A stretch of 64,000 nt of DNA from Holophagaceae bacterium. Its GTDB lineage: Bacteria > Acidobacteriota > Holophagae > Holophagales > Holophagaceae. Of this stretch, positions 1 to 7,514 are shown in pieces (the first letter of the stretch is position 1; each line of letters opens with the position of its first letter). Under the pieces are notes generated by a model. The model made no database searches, had not been told where the DNA came from, and saw nothing but the letters and a program-made list of their open reading frames with translations. Where the stretch lies: NCBI GenBank assembly GCA_021286765.1, contig JAJTBS010000002.1, positions 558,001-622,000 on the forward strand, read 5' to 3'. The translations under genes and the position numbers were made by a program.

Positions 1-3000
1 GACCAGGCCTCCACCCAGCGCCGCCGCCAGGCGCACCCGCTGAGCCTCGCCGCCCGAGAGGCTGGCCAGCTCGCGGCGCAGGGCGAGGTAGCCGAGACCC
101 GCGTCCGCCAGGGCCCGCAGGTGGGCCAGGAGATCCTGCCGGAGGGCCTCGGTGAGCGTGAGGGTGCGGGGCGGAAGACCCAGGACGGCTGGCCCCTCGA
201 GCCACGCCAGGGCCTCGTCCACGGACAGGGCCAGCAGCTCGGGCAGGCGGAGGCCGCCAAAGCGCACGCTCCGGGGCAGGTCCCGCAGGCGCTCTCCGCC
301 ACAGGCTGGGCAGGGTGCGTCCGCCAGCAGCGCCTCCAGCTCCTCGCCCTTGGCCTCGGCGTGGATGCGCTCGTACTCCCGCTCCACGAGCGTGGCGAGG
401 CCGTCCCAGGTGGTCTCCAGGCGGTGCACCCCTTCAGACCGCCCGCGCCGGTAGTGCCAGGCCACCTCGTGCCGGGTGGCGCCGCTGCCCTCCATGGCCA
501 GCAGCCGCTCGGCCGGCCCCAGCTCCCGCCAGGCGCGGGAGAGGTCCAGGCCCGCCTGGGCCGCCGCGTGCCGCAGGGTGGCCATGAACTGGCCATCGGC
601 CTCGCCCAGGTAGGCGCCGAAGCGGGTGCCGTCCATGGCGCCGCGATCCAGCGCCAGGTCGGGATAGCTCACCAGGCGCTCGGGGTCGCAGCGCTGGAGG
701 AATCCGAGCCCCTTGCAGCGGGGGCAGGCGCCGCGTTCCGAGTGCGGCGAGAAATCCGCGGCCCAGAGTTCCACGGGGCTCCTGGTGCCCGCCCGGGCGA
801 AGAGCAGGCGCAGCCGTTCATCCAGCTCGGTGGCGGTACCCACCGTGGCCCGGGGGTTCCGGCGGCCCGCCTGCTGAGGCACGGCCAGGGTGGCCTGAAG
901 CCCGCGGGCCGTGTCGAACTCGGCGCCACCCTTGCGGGGCAGCAGGCGCCGCGCCCAGGGGGAGACCAGGTCCGCGAAGCGGTTCTGGGCCTCGGCCAGC
1001 AGCGTGTCGAAGACGAGCGAGGACTTGCCCGAGCCTGAAGGCCCCGTGACCACCGTGAGGCCCTGGGCAGGCAGGGTCACGTCGATACCCTGCAGGTTGT
1101 GGGTGCGCACGCCCGTCAGCTCCATGGGCGGCGCTTCCCTGGGCCCTGAGGGGGCCTCGACGGGGGAGGCCACCTCCCGCAGGGCCGCGCCGGTCCGGGA
1201 GGCTACGCAGGCGGCGACGGTCTCGGCTGAACCGCTCACCACCAGCCGTCCGCCTTCGGGGCCGCTGCCGGGCCCCAGGTCCAGCACGCGGTCCGCGTGA
1301 CGCACCACCGCCAGGTCGTGGTCCACCACCAGCAGCGTGTGGCCTGCGTCCAGCAGGCGATCCCAGGCCTGCAGCAGCACGGCCACATCGGCGGCGTGCA
1401 GGCCTGTGGTGGGCTCGTCCAGGGCGATGAGGGCGGGGCCGCTTCCCGCACGGGCCAATTCCGTGGCCAGCTTCACGCGCTGAGCCTCGCCACCGGAGAG
1501 CGTCGTGGCGGGCTGGCCCAGGGGCAGGTAGCCCAAGCCCACGTCCAGCAGGGCGTCGAGGATGCGCCGCAGCCGCGGGTGGTCCGCAAAGTGTGTTGCG
1601 GCTTCGGCGATGCTGCCCTCCAGCACGTCCGCGATGCTCCGCCCGCGCACCTTCACGGCCAGCACCTCGGGATGGAAGCGCCGCCCACCACAGGCCTCGC
1701 AGACCAGCTCCACGCTGCCCAGGTACCGCATGCCGATTTCCTGGACGCCCGCGCCCTCGCAGGCTTCGCAGCGACCGCCTGCGGTGTTGAAGGAGAAGCT
1801 CCCCTTGCCCAGGCCCCGGGCCTTGGCCTCTGCCGAGCTGGCGAAGAGGTCCCGGATGAGGTCGAAAGCCCCGCTGTAGGTGGCAGCGTTGGAGCGGGGC
1901 GTGCGCCCGATGGGATCCGCGTCCACGGTGACGATGCGGTGGAAGGGCGCGCCGGGCACCGCCCCCGCCTGGAAGCGCGCCACCACCTCGTCGAGCAGGG
2001 AGGTCTTTCCCGCCCCGGAGACGCCCGTGATCACGTGGAGGAGGCCCACCTCCAGCGTCACGTCGAGGTGCTGGAGGTTGTGGCGGCTCAGACCCTCCAG
2101 CCGCAGGCCGCCCCGGCCTGGGCGCGGGCTCCTGGAACCGATCGCGCCAACGCCCGCCAGCCACCCCTGCGTGGGCGTGGGGGCCTCGTCCGCGTCCCCT
2201 TCCAGCAGCTTCCCGGGGGGGCCGCTGAAGAGCAGCTGGCCGCCCTGGGCGCCAGGTCCGGGGCCCAGGTCGATGAGCCAGTCGGCGGCCCGGGCGATGC
2301 GCGCATCATGTTCCACCACCACCACCGTCTGGCCCTGGTCGCGCAGGCGCTGCAGCACCCGGATCAGGCGGTCCACTTCGTGGGCGTGGAGACCCGCGGA
2401 GGGCTCATCCAGCACCAGCAGCAGGCCGCGCAGCTCACCCAAGGCCAGGCCCAGCAGCCGCAGGCGCTGCGCCTCGCCCCGCGAGAGGGTCGGCGCCGGG
2501 CGGTCGAGGGCCAGGTAGTCGAGGCCCAGCTCCGCCATCAGGTCGCAGCGGGCGAGGAGATCCCTGCGGATGGGCTCCAGCACCGCGGCCTCGCCGGGGG
2601 CCGGTTGAAGGGAAGTCAGGAACCCGCGCAGCGCCCGGACCGTGAGGCCGGCGAGGTCCACGATGCGCCGTTCCCGCCAGGTGACGGCAAGGGCCTCCGG
2701 CCGCAGGCGCGTGCCCTGGCACGCCGTGCAGGTGGCGCTGCGCACGAAGCGGAGGATGGAGTCGTTGCGCTTGCCCCGGAGGATCTCCTCCATCACGGGC
2801 ACCAGGCCGCGGTAGAAGCCCTCCTGGCGGGGCCGTGCGGTGATGCCCGTCCACTTCAGGCGCGACTCCAGCGGGTGCTTGCCGTAGGGCACCTTCAGGC
2901 GCTCCGAGCCGTACAGCACCACCTGGCGGGCCTCGTCGGAAAGGTCGTGCCAGGGGATGTCCACAGAGCCGCCGTGGGCCCGCAGCACCTCATCGAGCAC

Positions 3001-3570
3001 CGCCAGCGTCACCTGCGAGTACATGAGGTAGCCGTTGGGCGTGCTCACCCGCAGCGCGCCATCCCGCAAGGACTTCGCGGCGTCGGCCACCAGGAGGTCC
3101 AGGTCCAGCCGGTCCTCCACGCCCAGGCCCTGGCACTGGGGACAGGCGCCTTCCTCGCCGTTGAAGGAGAAGAGGCCCCGAGTCGGTTGGATGCCTTCGG
3201 GCGCATGGCCCAGCCGTGCGAAGAGCAGCCGCAGGAGATCCCAGCCTTCCGTGAGCGTGCCCACGGTGGAGCGGGGGTTCGTGAAGCTGCTGCGCTGGCT
3301 CACGGCCACGGCGGGTCCCAGGCCCTCGATGCTGCGCACCGCGGGCTGCGCGAAGCCGCCCGCGAACTGGCGCGCGAAGGAAGGCAGCGTCTCCAGGAAG
3401 CGGCGCTGCCCTTCCCGAAACAGCGTGTCGAAGGCCAGGGACGACTTGCCGGAGCCCGACACGCCCGTGATCACCGTGAGGCTGCGCCGGGGGATTCGCA
3501 CGTCGAAGCCTGCGAGGTTGTGCGCCTGCGCGCCCCGGATGACGATGTCCTGGTCCCTGCGCTGCGCCAA
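1..3570 (-). CDS. uvrA: Double-length UvrA excinuclease subunit A (partial, C-terminus outside window)
   Basis: UvrA is the ATP-dependent damage-recognition subunit of nucleotide excision repair and acts with UvrB. The chosen start is a TTG at 3568-3570, preceded by GGTGGAGG, giving MAQRRDQDIVIRGAQAHNL. One frame stays open to the left edge, at least 1190 codons, while ordinary UvrA is about 940. Three Walker A motifs lie in frame: GVSGSGKSS near residue 41, GVSGAGKTS near 521 and GPSGSGKSS near 848. Three ABC signatures follow: LSRGEAQR near 362, LSGGEAQR near 691 and LSGGEAQR near 1171. CxxC zinc-finger pairs (ACPQC, RCEAC, ACPRC, PCPAC) recur. A fourth nucleotide-binding domain must lie outside the window, so this is a tandem-duplicated UvrA of the roughly 1800-residue type known from Chlamydia. 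The first signature has Arg for the first Gly. Whether it replaces or supplements a normal uvrA cannot be seen here. Confidence 0.93.
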   Translation of the reverse strand, partial: MAQRRDQDIVIRGAQAHNLAGFDVRIPRRSLTVITGVSGSGKSSLAFDTLFREGQRRFLETLPSFARQFAGGFAQPAVRSIEGLGPAVAVSQRSSFTNPRSTVGTLTEGWDLLRLLFARLGHAPEGIQPTRGLFSFNGEEGACPQCQGLGVEDRLDLDLLVADAAKSLRDGALRVSTPNGYLMYSQVTLAVLDEVLRAHGGSVDIPWHDLSDEARQVVLYGSERLKVPYGKHPLESRLKWTGITARPRQEGFYRGLVPVMEEILRGKRNDSILRFVRSATCTACQGTRLRPEALAVTWRERRIVDLAGLTVRALRGFLTSLQPAPGEAAVLEPIRRDLLARCDLMAELGLDYLALDRPAPTLSRGEAQRLRLLGLALGELRGLLLVLDEPSAGLHAHEVDRLIRVLQRLRDQGQTVVVVEHDARIARAADWLIDLGPGPGAQGGQLLFSGPPGKLLEGDADEAPTPTQGWLAGVGAIGSRSPRPGRGGLRLEGLSRHNLQHLDVTLEVGLLHVITGVSGAGKTSLLDEVVARFQAGAVPGAPFHRIVTVDADPIGRTPRSNAATYSGAFDLIRDLFASSAEAKARGLGKGSFSFNTAGGRCEACEGAGVQEIGMRYLGSVELVCEACGGRRFHPEVLAVKVRGRSIADVLEGSIAEAATHFADHPRLRRILDALLDVGLGYLPLGQPATTLSGGEAQRVKLATELARAGSGPALIALDEPTTGLHAADVAVLLQAWDRLLDAGHTLLVVDHDLAVVRHADRVLDLGPGSGPEGGRLVVSGSAETVAACVASRTGAALREVASPVEAPSGPREAPPMELTGVRTHNLQGIDVTLPAQGLTVVTGPSGSGKSSLVFDTLLAEAQNRFADLVSPWARRLLPRKGGAEFDTARGLQATLAVPQQAGRRNPRATVGTATELDERLRLLFARAGTRSPVELWAADFSPHSERGACPRCKGLGFLQRCDPERLVSYPDLALDRGAMDGTRFGAYLGEADGQFMATLRHAAAQAGLDLSRAWRELGPAERLLAMEGSGATRHEVAWHYRRGRSEGVHRLETTWDGLATLVEREYERIHAEAKGEELEALLADAPCPACGGERLRDLPRSVRFGGLRLPELLALSVDEALAWLEGPAVLGLPPRTLTLTEALRQDLLAHLRALADAGLGYLALRRELASLSGGEAQRVRLAAALGGGLV

Positions 3571-3784
3571 CGGAAAGCCTCCACCTACCAGGATGCGGGA
3601 GAACAGCCCGGGGCGCGACCGCGCAGGTGCCGCCAGGAGGGACCCGCTTCGGGAGCCCTGCGGCTGCGCATGACCCGGGTCGGCGAGATGCCCCGGAGTC
3701 TAGGCAATCCAGCGGATTGAAGGAGGGCCTCCCGCCCGCCAGATTGGCAAGGGGGCCAGGGCTATCGGGGATGACTCGCGGCGC

Positions 3785-4378
3785 ATGGTCCGTCAAGGAG
3801 CTCTGAGGAAGCGAAGCCTGCCGGGGAATCCTCCCCACCCTGGAATCACCTCTGTGACTGAGCCGTCTGCGCTGTTCAAACTCCGGGCCTCCGCCGAGCG
3901 GAACATTCGTTCGGTGCTCTCCCTGGTTCGCCTGGCCGAGGCCCAGGCGAGGCCCGAGCCCTCGACGAACGTGTTTCTCGAGTGGAGGAGCATGGACCAG
4001 TTGGGCGTCCCGAAGATCGATGACCAGCACCGGGCCCTCGTGAACCTCATCAACCGCTTCCATACGGTGCTGGTCATCCAGCGCGACCGCAGCGCCGCCA
4101 ACGAGATCTTCAACCACTTCATCCACTCGGTGCGGAACCACTTCAGCTACGAGGAGTCGGTGCTCGTGGAGCAACGCTGCCCTGGGTACCAGGCCCACTT
4201 CGACCAGCACTCCGATGCCATCGCCGAGGTGCAGGATCTGTATCGCCAGTTCAAGGGCGGCACCTTGAGCGCCTCGGTGCTGCTGGTCTGCTTGAGGAAC
4301 TGGATGATCGACCACACCTGCGCCTCGGATCGCCGCCATGCAGGGTGGATGCACACCCATGGCCTGGGGCGGGGCTGA
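3785..4378 (+). CDS. Bacteriohemerythrin
   Basis: This is a hemerythrin-domain protein, a four-helix bundle that binds a di-iron centre and reversibly binds oxygen. The characteristic elements are visible in order: FLEWRSMDQLGVPKIDDQH with the first ligand His, then HFSYEESVLVE, then QAHFDQH, and a final WMIDH. This order matches the H...HxxxE...HxxxH...HxxxxD ligand pattern of the family. An N-terminal stretch of about 60 residues precedes the domain. The start is uncertain: the ATG at 3785 lacks a good ribosome site, and an in-frame GTG at 3854 is an alternative. It is transcribed divergently from uvrA and converges on the AddA-like gene with only 4 bases between the stops. It probably senses or buffers oxygen in the cytoplasm; no fused signalling domain is present. 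Confidence 0.85.
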   Translation: MVRQGALRKRSLPGNPPHPGITSVTEPSALFKLRASAERNIRSVLSLVRLAEAQARPEPSTNVFLEWRSMDQLGVPKIDDQHRALVNLINRFHTVLVIQRDRSAANEIFNHFIHSVRNHFSYEESVLVEQRCPGYQAHFDQHSDAIAEVQDLYRQFKGGTLSASVLLVCLRNWMIDHTCASDRRHAGWMHTHGLGRG

Positions 4379-4382
4379 AGGA

Positions 4383-7300
4383 CTAGGCAGAGCCGGCCAC
4401 GGGAACGGGGACCCACTCCCCGCTGCGCAGGGCCACCAGCCAGGCCGTCACGGGCAAGCCTTCGCGCCGGGTCAGGGCCTCGGCGTACCGCCTCAGCTGA
4501 GACCGGTAACCCGCAAGCTCGGTGTCGCTGAAGGCCCTGGAATGCTTGAAGTCCAGGAGGTGGAGGCCATCCCCGGCCCACACCACCAGGTCTGCCCGCC
4601 CGGGGCCGCCGCTGGCGGCCGCTCCCGCCAGGGCCAGTTCGGTCCGCCGCCGCAGGGGGCGCCAGCCCTTGGCCTCGAACTGCTCCAGGAAGCGCAGGGC
4701 GTTCTCCCGGGCCTGGGCCACAGGCGGGGGGTTGTCGAGACAGACATGGAAGGCTTCGGGATCCTCCCAACGCACCAGGAGATCCCGGAGGAAGGCATGC
4801 ATGGCTTCACCCTCCTGACGGGCCTTGCTGCAGGTGTCGCCGGGGAGGTCGTCATGGGCGTCACCAGGCAGGTTGGTGTCGGCTAGAGCCGTTCTCACCG
4901 GCGGTGGGTTTGGCGTGTGAGTGACCCGTGTCGGCAACGGCGCCGGTGTCGGCGCGTCCACCAGGGTGTTCCAGTCCGGGTGGGCGCTGGCCAGAACCTG
5001 CCCCCACTTCGCCCAGGTCCTGAACTCACTCGGGGGCTTGGGTTCCTTGGGATCCTTGGGCTCCTGGAGCAGCACGCAGAGCCGCCCCTTGGCCCGGGTG
5101 AGGGCCACATAGAGCAGGTTGAGCTCGTCGCGCTTCTGCTTGGATTCCACCAGGGGCTTGAGGTCGTCGTAGGCCTGCCCGGTGAACCTCCCCAGCTTCC
5201 AGGCGAGCAGCAGCTCGCCGGTTCCAGGCCGGGTGCGGAGGTCCCCCTTCCGGAAGCTGCGTGGGTTCACGTTGAGCAGGGGCAGGATGACGTCGTCGTA
5301 TTCCAGTCCCTTGCTCCCGTGAGCCGTCTGGATGAGGAGGTCTGCGTCGTCCACGGAGGCGGGCAGGTCGCCCCGCGCCAGGCCATTCCGCTCGTCATCC
5401 AGCAGGGCGTAGGCCACGGAGGGGCTGGCGGGCAGATCCTGAAGCCGGGCGAGCAGTCCCGCCAGGTTGCGGCGGGCCCGCAGGGGCTCGATCGCCCCGT
5501 GCACGTCCAGGGCTGCGAGGGCCTGGAGCAGGGCCCCGTGGCGGAGCAGGCGGCCCGCGATCGCCTGGGTGGAGGCCTGCCGCAGGTCCAGGAGGAAACG
5601 GGCGGCATCCCGATGTGCCACCGGCAGCCGCTCGGGATCCAGTTGACCCAGGCCGGGCAATCCAGGACGGCCTTCCTTGCCCTGGGCCAGGGCAGCCAGC
5701 TCCGCATCAGCCAGGCCCGCCACCTGGCGCAGCAGGGCTGCACAGGGAATGGGACGCTCGGGATGGGCCACGGCCTCCAGGGCCGCCAGGATGAGCCGCA
5801 CCCCAGGGCTGTCCCAGAAACCCTCCTTCGCCACGACGTAGGGCTGGATGCCCTGAGCTTTGAGGCGCTGGAGGAGGCCTGGCAGGCGGGTGCGCTGCTT
5901 GAGCAGGAGCGCCCGGGAGCGGTTGCCGGGCTTGGGGGGAGCGCCGAGGGATTCGATCCAGCCGGCTTCCCTGGAGAGGCCCGAGATCCAATCAGACAGG
6001 GCCGGAAGGTCACCCGAGGCCGAGGGCGCGGGCGTGCGGACCAACCCCACCGGAGGTCCCGGTGGGGCCACGGGGACCTGGGCACCGTCGAGGTCGCCGA
6101 CCGATGGGTCGAGCAACGGCCAGACCTGGTCCACATAGGTGTTGGCCAGGGCCACGATCTCGGGCGTGGAGCGGAAGTTGGAAGCGAGGCGGTAGGCCCC
6201 CTCGCCCGCTGCGCCCAGCCGGTCCCGCAGCAGGTCGGGGTCGCCACCCCGGAAGCCGTAGATGGCCTGCTTCACATCGCCCACGCGCACCATGCGCTCG
6301 GCGCCGAGGGCTTCCAGGAAGGCATCCTGCACCTTGGAGGTGTCCTGGTACTCGTCCACCAGGAGCAGCTTGGGCGCGGGTGTCTCCAGCCCGTGGGCTT
6401 TGAGGCTGTCCAGGGCCTTGCGAACCAGGTCGCCGAAGGTGGCCAGCCCTTGGGCCTGCTTCTCGGCCTCGAAGCGCTGCAGCGCGTTCACCAGCAGGCA
6501 GCGCAGCCAGGCTTCCAGCGCCGTGGCCACCGGCTTGAGGGTCGCCATCGCTTCATGGAAGGCGTCGGAATAGTAGGTGGGGGGCGGATTCGGCACACGG
6601 CCGCTCTGGGCCTGGGCCCAGCGGAGGTTCGCCTGCAGATCGGCGCCGTCGACGGGGACCGGGAGGAGGTTCTCCTTCTTGAAATGTTGGAGGCCCTTGC
6701 CGCTGGGGTGCTTGGCCAGGTCGGGATCCGTGGCGAAGGGCGCCAGCGCGGTCCGGGCCGCAGCCAGGGCATGGGTCAGTGCCTCGCGATGGCGGCTGGG
6801 GTCTTCACCCTTGAGGTGCCCGAGGGCATCGAGGTGGTTGTCGAAGCCCTGGGACAATTCCTCCCAGTTCTGCTCGGCCCAGGCCAGCAGCAACCGGGCG
6901 GGCACTTCATCGGCATGGTTGGTGGGCAAGGTCAGGGCTTCGCGCACCGTCAGCCGCAGCAGCCGCAACAGGGAGGGGTGACGCACATCGAGAATGGTGT
7001 CGTGGTTGCCCTCGCATTGGCTCAGCACGCGCATCGCCAGGCTGTGGATGGTGGAGACCTGCAGCAGCTCTGCTTCGCGCCGCACGCGGCGCCAGAAAGC
7101 GCGGGCCTTCCCAGGAGAGGCGGTCCAGGGCGCACTTTCCCAATGGGCGGCGGCCTGGGCCACCTCCCCGGAAGACTTCTTCAGGTGCTGGATGATGGGC
7201 AGGTCCTTCAGAAGGGCTTCGAGGTCCTTGGCCACGGGCGCCTGGAGATGTGGCAGCAGCGCCTGCCACGCGGGCTCGTCCAGCGTGGACAGCAGGTCCA

Positions 7301-7514
7301 GGGGGCGGAGCAGCCGCTCGCGCAGGTCCGCCGCCGACGTTTCGCTGAAGGTCGTGGCCAGGATCTCCCAGGGGCGGATGTCCCCACGACCCAGGCGGGC
7401 GGTGACCAGCACCGTGAGGGTGAAGGTCTTGCCCGACCCCGCGCTGGCGCTCACCACCAGCGACTGGTCGACGAGGCAGGAATCGTTCAGGTCGAGGGTG
7501 CGCATGTCAGTCAC
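4383..7514 (-). CDS. addA: AddA/RecB-like UvrD-family helicase-nuclease
   Basis: This is a superfamily 1 DNA helicase with a C-terminal PD-(D/E)xK nuclease domain, the AddA/RecB-type subunit of a double-strand-break end-processing enzyme. The Walker A ASAGSGKTFTL lies at residues 23-33, with ATTFSETSAADLRER after it. Later helicase motifs are visible: VDEYQDTSKVQD (Walker B), GDVKQAIYGFRGGDPDLL, NFRSTPEIV, QTAHGSKGLEYDDV and LLYVALTRAK. The nuclease motif near the end reads GRADLVV...LLDFKHS. At 1043 residues it is shorter than Bacillus AddA (about 1230) but fits AddA-like proteins of other phyla. Its start overlaps the stop of the upstream AddB-like gene by 8 bases, so the pair is an operon and probably translationally coupled. 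The product should generate recombinogenic 3' ends for RecA. Confidence 0.88.
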   Translation of the reverse strand: MTDMRTLDLNDSCLVDQSLVVSASAGSGKTFTLTVLVTARLGRGDIRPWEILATTFSETSAADLRERLLRPLDLLSTLDEPAWQALLPHLQAPVAKDLEALLKDLPIIQHLKKSSGEVAQAAAHWESAPWTASPGKARAFWRRVRREAELLQVSTIHSLAMRVLSQCEGNHDTILDVRHPSLLRLLRLTVREALTLPTNHADEVPARLLLAWAEQNWEELSQGFDNHLDALGHLKGEDPSRHREALTHALAAARTALAPFATDPDLAKHPSGKGLQHFKKENLLPVPVDGADLQANLRWAQAQSGRVPNPPPTYYSDAFHEAMATLKPVATALEAWLRCLLVNALQRFEAEKQAQGLATFGDLVRKALDSLKAHGLETPAPKLLLVDEYQDTSKVQDAFLEALGAERMVRVGDVKQAIYGFRGGDPDLLRDRLGAAGEGAYRLASNFRSTPEIVALANTYVDQVWPLLDPSVGDLDGAQVPVAPPGPPVGLVRTPAPSASGDLPALSDWISGLSREAGWIESLGAPPKPGNRSRALLLKQRTRLPGLLQRLKAQGIQPYVVAKEGFWDSPGVRLILAALEAVAHPERPIPCAALLRQVAGLADAELAALAQGKEGRPGLPGLGQLDPERLPVAHRDAARFLLDLRQASTQAIAGRLLRHGALLQALAALDVHGAIEPLRARRNLAGLLARLQDLPASPSVAYALLDDERNGLARGDLPASVDDADLLIQTAHGSKGLEYDDVILPLLNVNPRSFRKGDLRTRPGTGELLLAWKLGRFTGQAYDDLKPLVESKQKRDELNLLYVALTRAKGRLCVLLQEPKDPKEPKPPSEFRTWAKWGQVLASAHPDWNTLVDAPTPAPLPTRVTHTPNPPPVRTALADTNLPGDAHDDLPGDTCSKARQEGEAMHAFLRDLLVRWEDPEAFHVCLDNPPPVAQARENALRFLEQFEAKGWRPLRRRTELALAGAAASGGPGRADLVVWAGDGLHLLDFKHSRAFSDTELAGYRSQLRRYAEALTRREGLPVTAWLVALRSGEWVPVPVAGSA

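Noticed and set aside
818..2164. Long arginine/proline-rich minus-strand frame across the UvrA gene
   Set aside because: It is a shadow of uvrA in another frame; low-complexity, no motifs, and the true frame keeps all Walker and signature motifs in register.
1297..3720. An 807-codon plus-strand frame opposite uvrA
   Set aside because: Antisense shadow of uvrA with no motif and no ribosome site.
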